Under the pieces are notes generated by a model. That model saw nothing but the letters and a program-made list of their open reading frames with translations. It was not told the origin of the DNA and did no database searches. Shown here one piece after another: positions 8,492-17,500 of a stretch of 64,000 bases of DNA. Position 1 is the first letter of the stretch. Each line of letters starts with the position of its first letter. Origin of the DNA: Thermoguttaceae bacterium (GTDB taxonomy: Bacteria; Planctomycetota; Planctomycetia; Pirellulales; Thermoguttaceae); contig JAFSMO010000055.1 of NCBI GenBank assembly GCA_017447865.1, positions 124,001 to 188,000 of the forward strand, given 5' to 3'. The position numbers and the translations under genes were made by a program.

Positions 8492-11470
8492 ATGAAAATT
8501 TCAACCACGCATTGTGTTCGGTTCTGCGCTTTGGTGCTATGCGTCATCGTGGTGTTTGTCCGTTCTGTTCAGGCGGAATCTCCGGCCCCCCAAACGGCGC
8601 TCATCACCGTGAAGACGAACAGCGAGTGCCCGCCGGCGTACCGTGAAATCTACGTCTGCGACGGCGATCCGGCGACATTTTGGCACACGGAATTCCGAAA
8701 CGAGCAGCGTCCCCCGTTTCCGCACTGGGTCGAGCTGGATCTGAAGCAGAGCGAAAACATTCGAGGCGTGAACTACACTCCGCGGCAGGACTCGAACAAT
8801 AACGGGACGTTCGCCCGGACCGAAATTTACGTTTACGACGATCCGAAAGCCCCGGGCGAGCCGGTCTGGAAGGGCGACCTCGACACGATGCGCAGCGGGC
8901 CGAAAGACGTGGTGAAAATCGCCTTCGACGCGCCGGCGATCGGGCGTTTCGTCAAAGTCGTGGCGCTTTCGTCTTTCACCAACTACCCGGCCGGTTCTGC
9001 CGCAGAGATCCAGCCGATCGTGGACGGCAAGACGTTCACGACGAGCGCCAAAATCAGGCCCGTCGACGTTCCGGGCGCCGACGCGGAACTGCTGGGCGAG
9101 TACAACTGGATCCTCGATGAACTCGCCAACCGCCAGAAATACGACGCCATCGCCGCGCAAATTTACGACCCCCAAGCGGGGATTCTGCCCGAGGACGAAA
9201 CGCCGAACGACGTGATTTTCCGCCGGACCGCCGCCGCTTTGGAGCGTCTGGAAGCTCGGGCCCCGCAAGCCGCCTCGCCGTTTTCCGCGCCGCTCAAGGC
9301 CCTTGACCCGGCCACGGTCCAGTTTTCCACCCGGAAAGAACGGTTTGAGCACTTTGAAAAGGTCGCGCATTTACGGCGCCAGATCCTCTTTTCTGACCCG
9401 GACCTGAATTTCGACAAAATTCTGTTCGTGAAGAAGCACCGCGCGACGTTTAACCACCTTTGCGACCAGTATTACGGCATCAACCTGCTGCCCGGCGGTG
9501 GGATTTTCCTCCTTGAAAACGCGTTCAAGGCCGACGTTCAGCCGACGGTCAAAAACGTTTTGGAAAACTCCGTGGTCGAGTCCGGGCGTTTGTCCGGAAG
9601 CAAACTCACGACCGGCGCGTTTGCCACGCTGGCTTTGGACTACGACGCTCAAAAAATCGCCTTCGCCTACGTGGAGGCCGAAGGGGACCGGGCGCACAAA
9701 TACCACTACGACCTTTCCAACGGTCACTGGGAACGCGGGCGGTGCCTGCACATTTTCACGGCCAACGCCGACGGCTCCGACCTGCGCCAGATCACCGACG
9801 GAACGTGGAACGACTTTTACCCGTGCTTCCTGCCGAACGGCCGGCTGGCGTTCATCTCTGAGCGTCGCGGCGGGTACTTGCGCTGCGGGCGTGAATGCCC
9901 GAACTACACCGTTTTCGACATGAACCCGGACGGGTCGTTCATGCGCTGCCTGAGCTACCACGAAACGAACGAGTGGGCGCCGGTCGTCTCGAACGACGGG
10001 AAGATCGTCTGGACGCGCTGGGACTACATCGACCGCCACGGCTGCACGACGCACACCCCCTGGGTCATGTCGCTCAACGGGTCCGACCCGCGGGCCATTC
10101 AGGGGAATTTTACTCTGAGGCGTGAACGGCCGGACACGGAAATGGACCTCCGGCCAATCCCGAATTCGTCCAAGTTCGTCGCGACGGCCGGCCCGCACCA
10201 CGGGCAGAATTACGGCTCGCTCGTCATCATCGATCCGTCCCGCATCGCGGAAGAAGAAAACGACGCGATGGCGTGCGTCAAGCGCCTGACGCCGGACGTC
10301 GCCTTCCCCGAATCGCAGGGCGGCGCGCAGGTCTGGGGTTTTGCCTGGCCGATCTCGGAGGACCTTTTTCTCGCCGTCGCCGACTTTTCCATCACGCCCC
10401 ACCAGGCGATGCAGTGGAACCCCGCCATTCGCGGCGATTACGGCATTTACCTCCTCGACCGGTTCGGGAACCGTGAGTTGATCTACCGCGACCCGGAGAT
10501 CGGCTGCGCGACGCCGCTTCCGTTCATCAGGCGCCCGCGGCCGAACGTCGCGCCGGAACTGGTCCAGCCGGGCGAGATCCCGTCGCAGGAGTACATTCCG
10601 CTGCCGGAGCGCGACTGGACGAAACGTCCGCAGGCCGAGGTCACTATCGCTAACGTGTACCAGAGCCTCAAGCCGTGGCCCGAAAAAACGCGGATCAAGT
10701 CGCTGCGGATCGTCCAGCTCTACTCGATGTCGTACCCGTCCGGCTGGATGCTTCACACGGGAATCCAGGAGCCGTCGTCGCGGGACAGCGTGAACCTCGT
10801 CCGCGGCGTGATCGGGACCGTGCCGGTCGAAGAGGACGGCTCGGCGCACTTCACCGTGCCGGCTCAGGTGGAGCTTTTCTTCCAGGCCCTGGACGAGAAC
10901 GGCAACGCGGTCCAGTCGATGCGCTCCGGGACGTACTTCCAGCCCGGCGATAACGTGAGCTGCATCGGGTGCCACGAACCGAAGGGGCAGATCACCCGGT
11001 CGTCGAGCGCACTTCCGATCGCGTTTTCCCGCCCGGCCTCCACGCCCGTTCCGGACGTCGAGGGGAGCCGCCCCGCCAATTTCGTGGAGCTGGTTCAACC
11101 GGTGCTGGACCGACACTGCGTCGAGTGCCACGAAAAGCCGGAGAGCAAAACCTTCTCGCTGGCCGGGAAGCCGTACTACAAGAAAAACGGCGCGGCGTTC
11201 TACCACTCGTACTACAATCTGCTGGATCGCGGCTGGGGGTTTTACGACTACGGCAATTCCGTCCGCACGATCCCCGGCGAGTTCGGCGCGCTGAAATCCC
11301 CGCTGCTCCCGCTGCTCGATAAAGGGCACTACGGTGTGAAACTTTCCGATGAGGAACGGCACCGGATCGCGCTTTGGCTCGACATGCTCTCGCCGTTCTA
11401 CAGCGTTTACGAGCCGGAACAGCAGGCCGTGCAGCTCAAAGGCGGAAAGGTTTACCCGACGCTGGAATAA
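8492..11470 (+). CDS. Secreted HzsA-related protein with discoidin-like module and CxxCH motifs
   Basis: A 992-residue exported protein. Residues 1-28 form a signal peptide ending near VQA. Residues about 35-185 are an F5/8-type C (discoidin-like) domain (CDGDPATFWHTEF, HWVELDL). Residues about 400-640 contain PD40/WD40-like beta-propeller repeats (ADGSDLRQITDG, LPNGRLAFISERRGG, NPDGSFMRCLSYH). The C-terminal part has a CxxCH haem-type motif at Cys824-Cys827-His828 and a second at Cys876-Cys879-His880. The architecture resembles proteins annotated as HzsA-related, after the hydrazine synthase alpha subunit, which are common in planctomycetes. There is no hydrazine-synthase context here, so an anammox role is not implied. 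Whether the cysteines bind haem is inference. The gene ends at a strong hairpin terminator. Confidence 0.8.
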   Translation: MKISTTHCVRFCALVLCVIVVFVRSVQAESPAPQTALITVKTNSECPPAYREIYVCDGDPATFWHTEFRNEQRPPFPHWVELDLKQSENIRGVNYTPRQDSNNNGTFARTEIYVYDDPKAPGEPVWKGDLDTMRSGPKDVVKIAFDAPAIGRFVKVVALSSFTNYPAGSAAEIQPIVDGKTFTTSAKIRPVDVPGADAELLGEYNWILDELANRQKYDAIAAQIYDPQAGILPEDETPNDVIFRRTAAALERLEARAPQAASPFSAPLKALDPATVQFSTRKERFEHFEKVAHLRRQILFSDPDLNFDKILFVKKHRATFNHLCDQYYGINLLPGGGIFLLENAFKADVQPTVKNVLENSVVESGRLSGSKLTTGAFATLALDYDAQKIAFAYVEAEGDRAHKYHYDLSNGHWERGRCLHIFTANADGSDLRQITDGTWNDFYPCFLPNGRLAFISERRGGYLRCGRECPNYTVFDMNPDGSFMRCLSYHETNEWAPVVSNDGKIVWTRWDYIDRHGCTTHTPWVMSLNGSDPRAIQGNFTLRRERPDTEMDLRPIPNSSKFVATAGPHHGQNYGSLVIIDPSRIAEEENDAMACVKRLTPDVAFPESQGGAQVWGFAWPISEDLFLAVADFSITPHQAMQWNPAIRGDYGIYLLDRFGNRELIYRDPEIGCATPLPFIRRPRPNVAPELVQPGEIPSQEYIPLPERDWTKRPQAEVTIANVYQSLKPWPEKTRIKSLRIVQLYSMSYPSGWMLHTGIQEPSSRDSVNLVRGVIGTVPVEEDGSAHFTVPAQVELFFQALDENGNAVQSMRSGTYFQPGDNVSCIGCHEPKGQITRSSSALPIAFSRPASTPVPDVEGSRPANFVELVQPVLDRHCVECHEKPESKTFSLAGKPYYKKNGAAFYHSYYNLLDRGWGFYDYGNSVRTIPGEFGALKSPLLPLLDKGHYGVKLSDEERHRIALWLDMLSPFYSVYEPEQQAVQLKGGKVYPTLE

Positions 11471-11483
11471 AACTCTGCTGCGG

Positions 11484-11510
11484 AGACGACGCTTCCAGCG
11501 TCGTCTTTTT
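11484..11510 (+). terminator. Rho-independent terminator
   Basis: A perfect 10-bp stem (AGACGACGCT / AGCGTCGTCT) with a TCC loop is followed by a T run, 14 bases after the stop of the HzsA-related gene. Confidence 0.9.
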
Positions 11511-11631
11511 AATTATGAATGACCTCGTAATTTGCGTGATTAACTTGACCGGCGGGACGCCGGCCCTCCGTATCTTTCGGTGGCATAACTGCCACCGCTC
11601 GCCTATATTAATTTCTTGACAGCGCGGGCAC

Positions 11632-11660
11632 TTGACAACCTCTCTGCCCTGTATTATAAT
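11632..11660 (+). promoter_or_regulatory. Consensus sigma-70-type promoter
   Basis: TTGACA (11632-11637), a 17-base spacer and TATAAT (11655-11660) give a full consensus match reading into the esterase-like gene at 11743. This also shows that the in-frame TTG at 11632 is part of the -35 box and not a start codon. Confidence 0.85.
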
Positions 11661-11742
11661 TGACGATTCAGGCCAACTTTTGTGTAAAAACGCGGTTTTT
11701 GGGAAGTTGCCTGATTTCACCCCTTCCTTTTTCTCAACGATT

Positions 11743-14439
11743 ATGAAAACCCTACCTGCACACAGTCTTTTGATTTTCGCGCTGACGCTCTGCGGACTCG
11801 CCGCGGCGTTTCACGGCGCACAGGCCCAGGACGCGGCCAAACCCGTCCGACCGCACGTCTGCAAAGTCGAGGTCCTCGTCAACAGCGAGAACCCGCGCAA
11901 CGAGGCGTACCGCGCCTGCGACGGCGATCTGCACACCTACTGGCACACCCGGTTTGAAGCCCCCGCAGTCGATCCGCCGCACTGGATCGCACTGGACCTT
12001 CAGGAGCCCATGACGATCGAAGGCTTCGACTACACGCCCCGCGAAGACATCACCAACGGCACGTTCGAGAACGTCCGCGTGTTCGTCTGCGACGACCTGA
12101 ACCAAAAGGGCGAGCCGGTCTGGACGGGCGTCGTTTACCCGAAGTACGAGACGCCGGTCAAGACGGTCCGGATCATGTTCCCCGCCCCCGCGACCGGGCG
12201 GTACATTTTCTTCGACGTGGTGAACGCGCTGCAGAACATCAAGCGTGCGTCCGCCGCGGAGATCCAGCCGCTGGTCAAGGGGAAGACCTTCCTCAACAAA
12301 ACGCTCGTGGAGGCCTACGAAAGGATGGGCGTCGATCTGGATTCGATCGTCGAGAACGGCCGGTTCACCATGCCGCTCGTCAGCCAGGACGTCTTTTCCG
12401 CCAAGGTTTTGCCCGAGGGGATCATCAAGACGGCCGAGGGCGTTGAGTGCGAGCCCCGCTTCATGATGCACGAGTGGATGCTGACGCTGCTCGACCAGGC
12501 CGAGGCGCGCTGGATCGAAAACTACGAGAAAGCGAAAACGCCTGAAGAGATCGCCCAGTACCAGAAAGAGCGCAAGGACTTTTTCTTCAAGCAGATCGGT
12601 AAATTCCCGGAACGAAACCCGCTGAATCCCGTCATCACGGGCAAGGTGGAAAAGGAGGGGTACACGGTCGAAAAGGTCCGGTACGAGTCCCAGCCCAATT
12701 TCTGGGTGACGGCCAACTTCTTCATGCCGGACGAGAAGAAGTACCCGAAGCCGTGGCCGGGCGTGCTGGTCGCCTGCGGGCATTCCGCGAACGGCAAAGG
12801 CTACGTCAACTACCAGCGCGTTTCCGCTCTGCTGGCCCTCAACGGCATGGCCGCGCTGATTTTCGACCCGATCGATCAGGGTGAGCGGTTCCAGTACACC
12901 CGCCCGAATCCGCCGATCTCGGTCCACGCGCACAACCTGCTCGGCATCGGCTGCATGGCGCTCGGACGCAACACGAACTGGTTCGAGATCTGGGACGGTA
13001 TGCGCGGGATCGACTACCTGAAGTCCCGCCCCGAAGTGAACCCCGAGATGATCGGCGCGTGCGGTCTTTCCGGCGGCGGCACGCAGACGGCGTATTTCAT
13101 GGCGCTCGACGACCGCATTGAAGTCGCCGCGTCGCTCTGCTACCTGACCTCCCTGGCGGGCATGTACCGCCGCGGCTTGCCCGAGTCCGACGCCGAGCAG
13201 CACGTTTTCGGCCAGCTCGATTTCGGGCTGGAGCACGCTGATTACTGCATGATGCGCGCCCCCAAACCGACGATGATCGGCTGCGCGACCAAGGACTTCT
13301 TCCCGATCAAGCAGACGTGGGATTCTTACCGCTACAGCAAGCGCATGTTCGGGCTGCTCGGCTACCCCGAACGGATGAATCTGGCCGAGACGTTCAACAC
13401 GCACGGCTACGACCAGTTCCTGCGCGTCGCGACGGTCCGGTTCATGCGCCGGTTCCTGATCGGGGACTCCGAAGCGGTCGTCGGCCCGAACAAAAAAGAG
13501 CCGATCACCGAGCCGGACCGCGTTCTGGAGCTGACGCCGGAAGAACTCACCGTCACGGAGACGGGGAACATTCAGGAGATTCCGGGCGCCAGAACGACGT
13601 TCGACATTAATAACGACTACGCGAAAGAACTCACCGCCCAGCGTGCGGCGCTTTGGGCCAAAACTCCCGTAGACGAAATGCGGGTGAAGGTCCGCGAGCA
13701 GGCGCTTTTCCGGGCGTCCAAGGACGTTCCGGCCCTGAGAGTTTTGTCGGCCGAGGACATTCCGGAGCTGACGACCGCGCCGGAGGGCAAAACCCCGGTT
13801 TTAGCGGAAGCGAAGCGGATCGTGTTCCAGGCCTCGGCGAAACTCTATTTGACCGGGCTCTGGCTCGTGCCGCATAACGCCGACCTGAGCAAGGCGACGC
13901 TTTTCGTCAGCGACAAAGGCAAGAGCGACGGCGCGGAGATCGTCAACAGTCTCCTGGCGAGCGGCAAGCCGGTTTTGACCGTGGATCTGCGCGGCTACGG
14001 CGAGACGCAGCAGCTGGGCCAGAACTACTTCAACTGCAACCACTTCGGCCAAGACGGCTGGGACTGCTACTTCGCGTTTGACCTGAACAAAACGTACGTC
14101 GGGTTCCGCGCGGAAGACCTCTTCAACCTGAGCCGTTTCCTCAAGACGGAACTCAAGGCGCAGGACGTGGACTGCATCGCCCTGAACGAGGCGTCCATTC
14201 CCGCCCTGCACGCGGAGTTCTGCGAGCCGGAGACGTTTGGCCACCTGACCGTCGTCAACACGCTCTCAAGCTGGACGAACATGGTCGAGAACGGCGGAGC
14301 CTCCACCACGCCGCTGGCCAGCGTCGTTCACGGCGCGCTGCAGGTTTACGACCTTCCGGACCTCCGGGCCGCTCTGGAGAAAGCCGGAAAACTGACCGTC
14401 ACCAACCTCCGCTGGGAAAAAGTCCCGGAAGAGAAGTGA
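11743..14439 (+). CDS. Secreted alpha/beta hydrolase (acetylxylan-esterase-like) with N-terminal discoidin-like module
   Basis: An 898-residue exported protein. A signal peptide ends near AQA (residue about 28). Residues about 38-190 are an F5/8-type C-like module clearly related to that of the preceding gene (ACDGDLHTYWHTRF, HWIALDL, SAAEIQPLVKGKTF). The catalytic region is an alpha/beta hydrolase fold with the nucleophile elbow CGLSGGGTQ (Ser443) and a preceding GVLVACGHSANGKG strand-turn, as in large planctomycete esterases of the acetylxylan esterase/dienelactone hydrolase type. The C-terminal 250 residues resemble a second, degenerate hydrolase half. It probably removes ester groups from a polysaccharide or peptide substrate. 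The chosen ATG is the first codon after a consensus promoter that gives a proper signal peptide. Confidence 0.75.
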   Translation: MKTLPAHSLLIFALTLCGLAAAFHGAQAQDAAKPVRPHVCKVEVLVNSENPRNEAYRACDGDLHTYWHTRFEAPAVDPPHWIALDLQEPMTIEGFDYTPREDITNGTFENVRVFVCDDLNQKGEPVWTGVVYPKYETPVKTVRIMFPAPATGRYIFFDVVNALQNIKRASAAEIQPLVKGKTFLNKTLVEAYERMGVDLDSIVENGRFTMPLVSQDVFSAKVLPEGIIKTAEGVECEPRFMMHEWMLTLLDQAEARWIENYEKAKTPEEIAQYQKERKDFFFKQIGKFPERNPLNPVITGKVEKEGYTVEKVRYESQPNFWVTANFFMPDEKKYPKPWPGVLVACGHSANGKGYVNYQRVSALLALNGMAALIFDPIDQGERFQYTRPNPPISVHAHNLLGIGCMALGRNTNWFEIWDGMRGIDYLKSRPEVNPEMIGACGLSGGGTQTAYFMALDDRIEVAASLCYLTSLAGMYRRGLPESDAEQHVFGQLDFGLEHADYCMMRAPKPTMIGCATKDFFPIKQTWDSYRYSKRMFGLLGYPERMNLAETFNTHGYDQFLRVATVRFMRRFLIGDSEAVVGPNKKEPITEPDRVLELTPEELTVTETGNIQEIPGARTTFDINNDYAKELTAQRAALWAKTPVDEMRVKVREQALFRASKDVPALRVLSAEDIPELTTAPEGKTPVLAEAKRIVFQASAKLYLTGLWLVPHNADLSKATLFVSDKGKSDGAEIVNSLLASGKPVLTVDLRGYGETQQLGQNYFNCNHFGQDGWDCYFAFDLNKTYVGFRAEDLFNLSRFLKTELKAQDVDCIALNEASIPALHAEFCEPETFGHLTVVNTLSSWTNMVENGGASTTPLASVVHGALQVYDLPDLRAALEKAGKLTVTNLRWEKVPEEK

Positions 14440-14449
14440 CACTTGGAAG

Positions 14450-14561
14450 AGTGTTGAGAGTTGAGAGTTGAGCTGAAAAGCCTTCGGCTTTTGATGGGTT
14501 GAATTCTTTCTGAAACCAACGTCACGCGCCAGCGCCAACTCAACTCTCAACTCTCAACACT
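14450..14561. repeat. 23-bp perfect inverted repeat with nested hairpin
   Basis: The arms at 14450-14472 and 14539-14561 are perfect reverse complements built from GTTGAGA / TCTCAAC units. The 66-base loop contains a second hairpin, AAAAGCC-TTC-GGCTTTT, near 14477-14493. It fills most of the space between the esterase-like and fucosidase-like genes and could form a large structured transcript end or a cruciform. Function unknown. Confidence 0.85.
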
Positions 14562-14596
14562 TAATCAACTTTTGCCCCTCACAGGATTTCCAGCCC

Positions 14597-17500
14597 ATGA
14601 AAAGATTCGTCATCGTTTTGAGTTTACTCGCTTCTCTCCTTCCCTCGCTTTCACAGGCGCAGCCGGCGGCGGAGTTTTATCAGCGGCGCGCGCAGGAACT
14701 GAAGGACCTCAAGTGGGGCATGTTCGTCTGCTGGTCGCTGAGCACTTTTTCCGGCACGGAATGGACCGACCCGGCCGGGAAAGACCCCTCATTCTTCCGC
14801 GCAACCGAGGTCGATACGGACCACTGGGCGCGGACGGCCAAAGAAGCCGGCATGGGCTACATCCTCTTCCTCGCGAAACATCACGACGGGTTCTGCCTCT
14901 GGGACACAAAAACGACCGAGTTCAAATCGACCAACTCCCCCCTGAAAAAGGACGTTCTGGCCGAACTGCGGAAATCCTGCGACAAGTACGGCATCAAGCT
15001 CGCGCTCTACTTCTCCGAAGGGGATTGGAACTGGCCCGGCGGCGTGTACCGGAACAACAAGTCGGTCGATCCCGAAACGAAAAAGGCGCAGCTGCGCGAA
15101 CTCCTCACCCAGTACGGCCCGATCGAGTACATCTGGTTTGACCACGCGGCCGGGACCGGCGGGCTTTCGCACGAAGAAACGACCGCGTTTTGTCACGAGG
15201 TCCAGCCGTACACGCTCATCGGCTACAATCACGGCGAGTGCTCCGGCGAGGTCCGCATCGGCGAGCGCGGCAAGCCGTCCGCTCTGGACGATGCTTCGGG
15301 GGCCGGCTACAATCGGAACGCCGCGTCGTACGACCAATACCTCGCCGCCGAGTTTACGTACCCGATCCTCCCCAAACACGAGGGCGGGGCGCAGTGGTTC
15401 TACTCGCTCCCCAAACACGACGGCCTTTGCACCGACGCGGAGAAGATCTACAGCGACTACCTCGGCGCGGTCAAATACGGCAACATTTTCTCGCTCGACG
15501 TCGGCCCCGACTACAACGGCCGCCTGCGTGAGATTGACGTCCAAACGCTTCAGCAGGTCGGGCGGATGATTAAAGAAGGCGCGTTTCTCCAAGCGCCCCA
15601 AAATGAAGCGGTCGAGGCCAACGGCGTGAACTGGCCGGAATTCCTGGCCCGGCAGGACATCATCTGGGAGGTTCTGCCCGATCATTACGAAAAGTCCGCG
15701 TTTCTGGGCAACGGCCTGATGGGGACGATGGTCTATAAGCGCTCCGACCACGAGATCTCGTTTGCCGTCGGGCGCACCGACATCACCGACCACCGCCTCG
15801 GCAATTTCCGCATCCCGGTCGGGCGGCTCCTCCTGAAAACGAAGGGGAAGATCCTCACCGGCTCGGCCCGGCTGGACCTCTGGAACGCCGAAACGCGCTT
15901 CGAGCTGGAAACGACCGAGGGCCGGATCCGCTTCCGCGCGCTGGATCTCTCTCAGGACATGGTTTTGCTCATCGACGTGGAACGGCTTGACGGCGAAAAA
16001 GAGGCCGCTTTCGAATGGGAATCGGAAGAGCCGCTGGTCTATCGGGAGAAGCGGGCGCATAATCTGCCCGACCCGCTCAATCCGCCGGTGGAACTGAAGC
16101 AGGACGGTGGAATTTCGTACACCGTCCAGAACCGCGTCGCCGGCGGGCAGTTTTCCGCCGCGTGGGCCGAACGTCCGGTTCAGGGCGCCGCCGCTTCGCG
16201 CTCGCAGGTGGTCCTCTCGCTGATCGACACGTTCCCGGAAACCACCGCCTCCCAGCTCGCCCGCAAGACGGTCCGCTGGACGCTTAAAAAAGACTGGAAC
16301 GAGCTGATCGAAACGCACCGCGCGTGGTGGCACGGCTTTTACACCAGGAGTTTCGTCTCAGTGCCGAACACGCAGATGGAAAGTTTTTACTGGATCCAGA
16401 TGTACAAGCTGGCCAGCGCGACCCGCCCCGACCGGCACGTGATCGACCTGATGGGGCCGTGGTACTGCCCGACCGTCTGGGCGAAGATCTGGTGGAACCT
16501 CAACATTCAGATCTGCTACCTGCCCGTTTACACCGCGAACCACTGCGAACTGGGCGAGTCGTTTACCCGACTGATCGACGACAAGCGGGCGAACCTCGTC
16601 GCCAACGCGAAACTCCTCTACGGGATCGACGACGGCGCGACGCTCAACCACACGACCGATAACGACTGCGTGAGCGAAAACTACGCCGGCTACCTCAACC
16701 CCGGCGACTTCACGTGGGCGCTGCACAATTACTGGCTCCAGTACCGCTACACGATGGACCGCTCGTACCTCACCGACCGGGAAAAGCACGCGTTTTTCGA
16801 CATGCTGAAGGGGTCGTTCAACGTGTACACGCACATCTTCCAGAAGGAGGCCGACGGCAAATACCACATTCCGGTGATGCGGTCGCCCGAGTACCCCGTG
16901 ATGGCGCGGGACACGAACTACAACATCGGCCTGATCCGCTGGCTCTGCGAACGGCTGATCGAGGTCAATCGTGAGTGCGGCTTTAACGACCCGCAAGCCG
17001 CCCAGTGGCAGGACGTTCTGGATAATCTGGTCGATTACCAGGTCGGCGAGGACGGCTTCCTCATCGGCGCGGACGTCCCGCAGACCGTCTCGCACCGGCA
17101 CTGGTCGCACATGCTTCAGGTCTGGCCGCTTTGCATCTACACGGCCGGGGATCCCGAGCGTAGGGCCTTGATCAAAAAGACGATGGACCACTGGACGACC
17201 GTCGAGGACGGCAGGCAAATCTACGGCTGGTCGCAGGCCGCCGCGGCAAGCATTTACGCCATTCTGGGAGAAGGCGAGAACGCCCGCGATTACATCCTGA
17301 AGCACCACAACAACCGGCGGTTCGTCCGCTGCAACACGCAATATTTTGAGGGCTGGCCGGTCATCGAGTGCTCGCACATCGCGGCCCGCGCCCTTCAGGA
17401 AATGCTGCTGCAGTCGTGGGGGAATCAGATCCGCGTCTTCCCGGCCATCCCGGCCGACTGGAAAGAAACGTCCTTCGCCGACCTGCGGACCGAAGGCGCG

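Noticed and set aside
9371..11362. A 663-residue minus-strand open frame and similar long antisense frames at 14789-16333 and 16358-17944
   Set aside because: Arginine-rich shadow frames opposite well-supported genes with clear domains.
8492..11470. Hydrazine synthase and hence anammox metabolism
   Set aside because: Only domain-level relation to the alpha subunit; no beta/gamma subunits or hydrazine dehydrogenase are nearby, and related proteins occur widely outside anammox bacteria.
11632..11742. Upstream start for the esterase-like gene
   Set aside because: The TTG is the first half of the TTGACA -35 box and the extension would bury the signal peptide.
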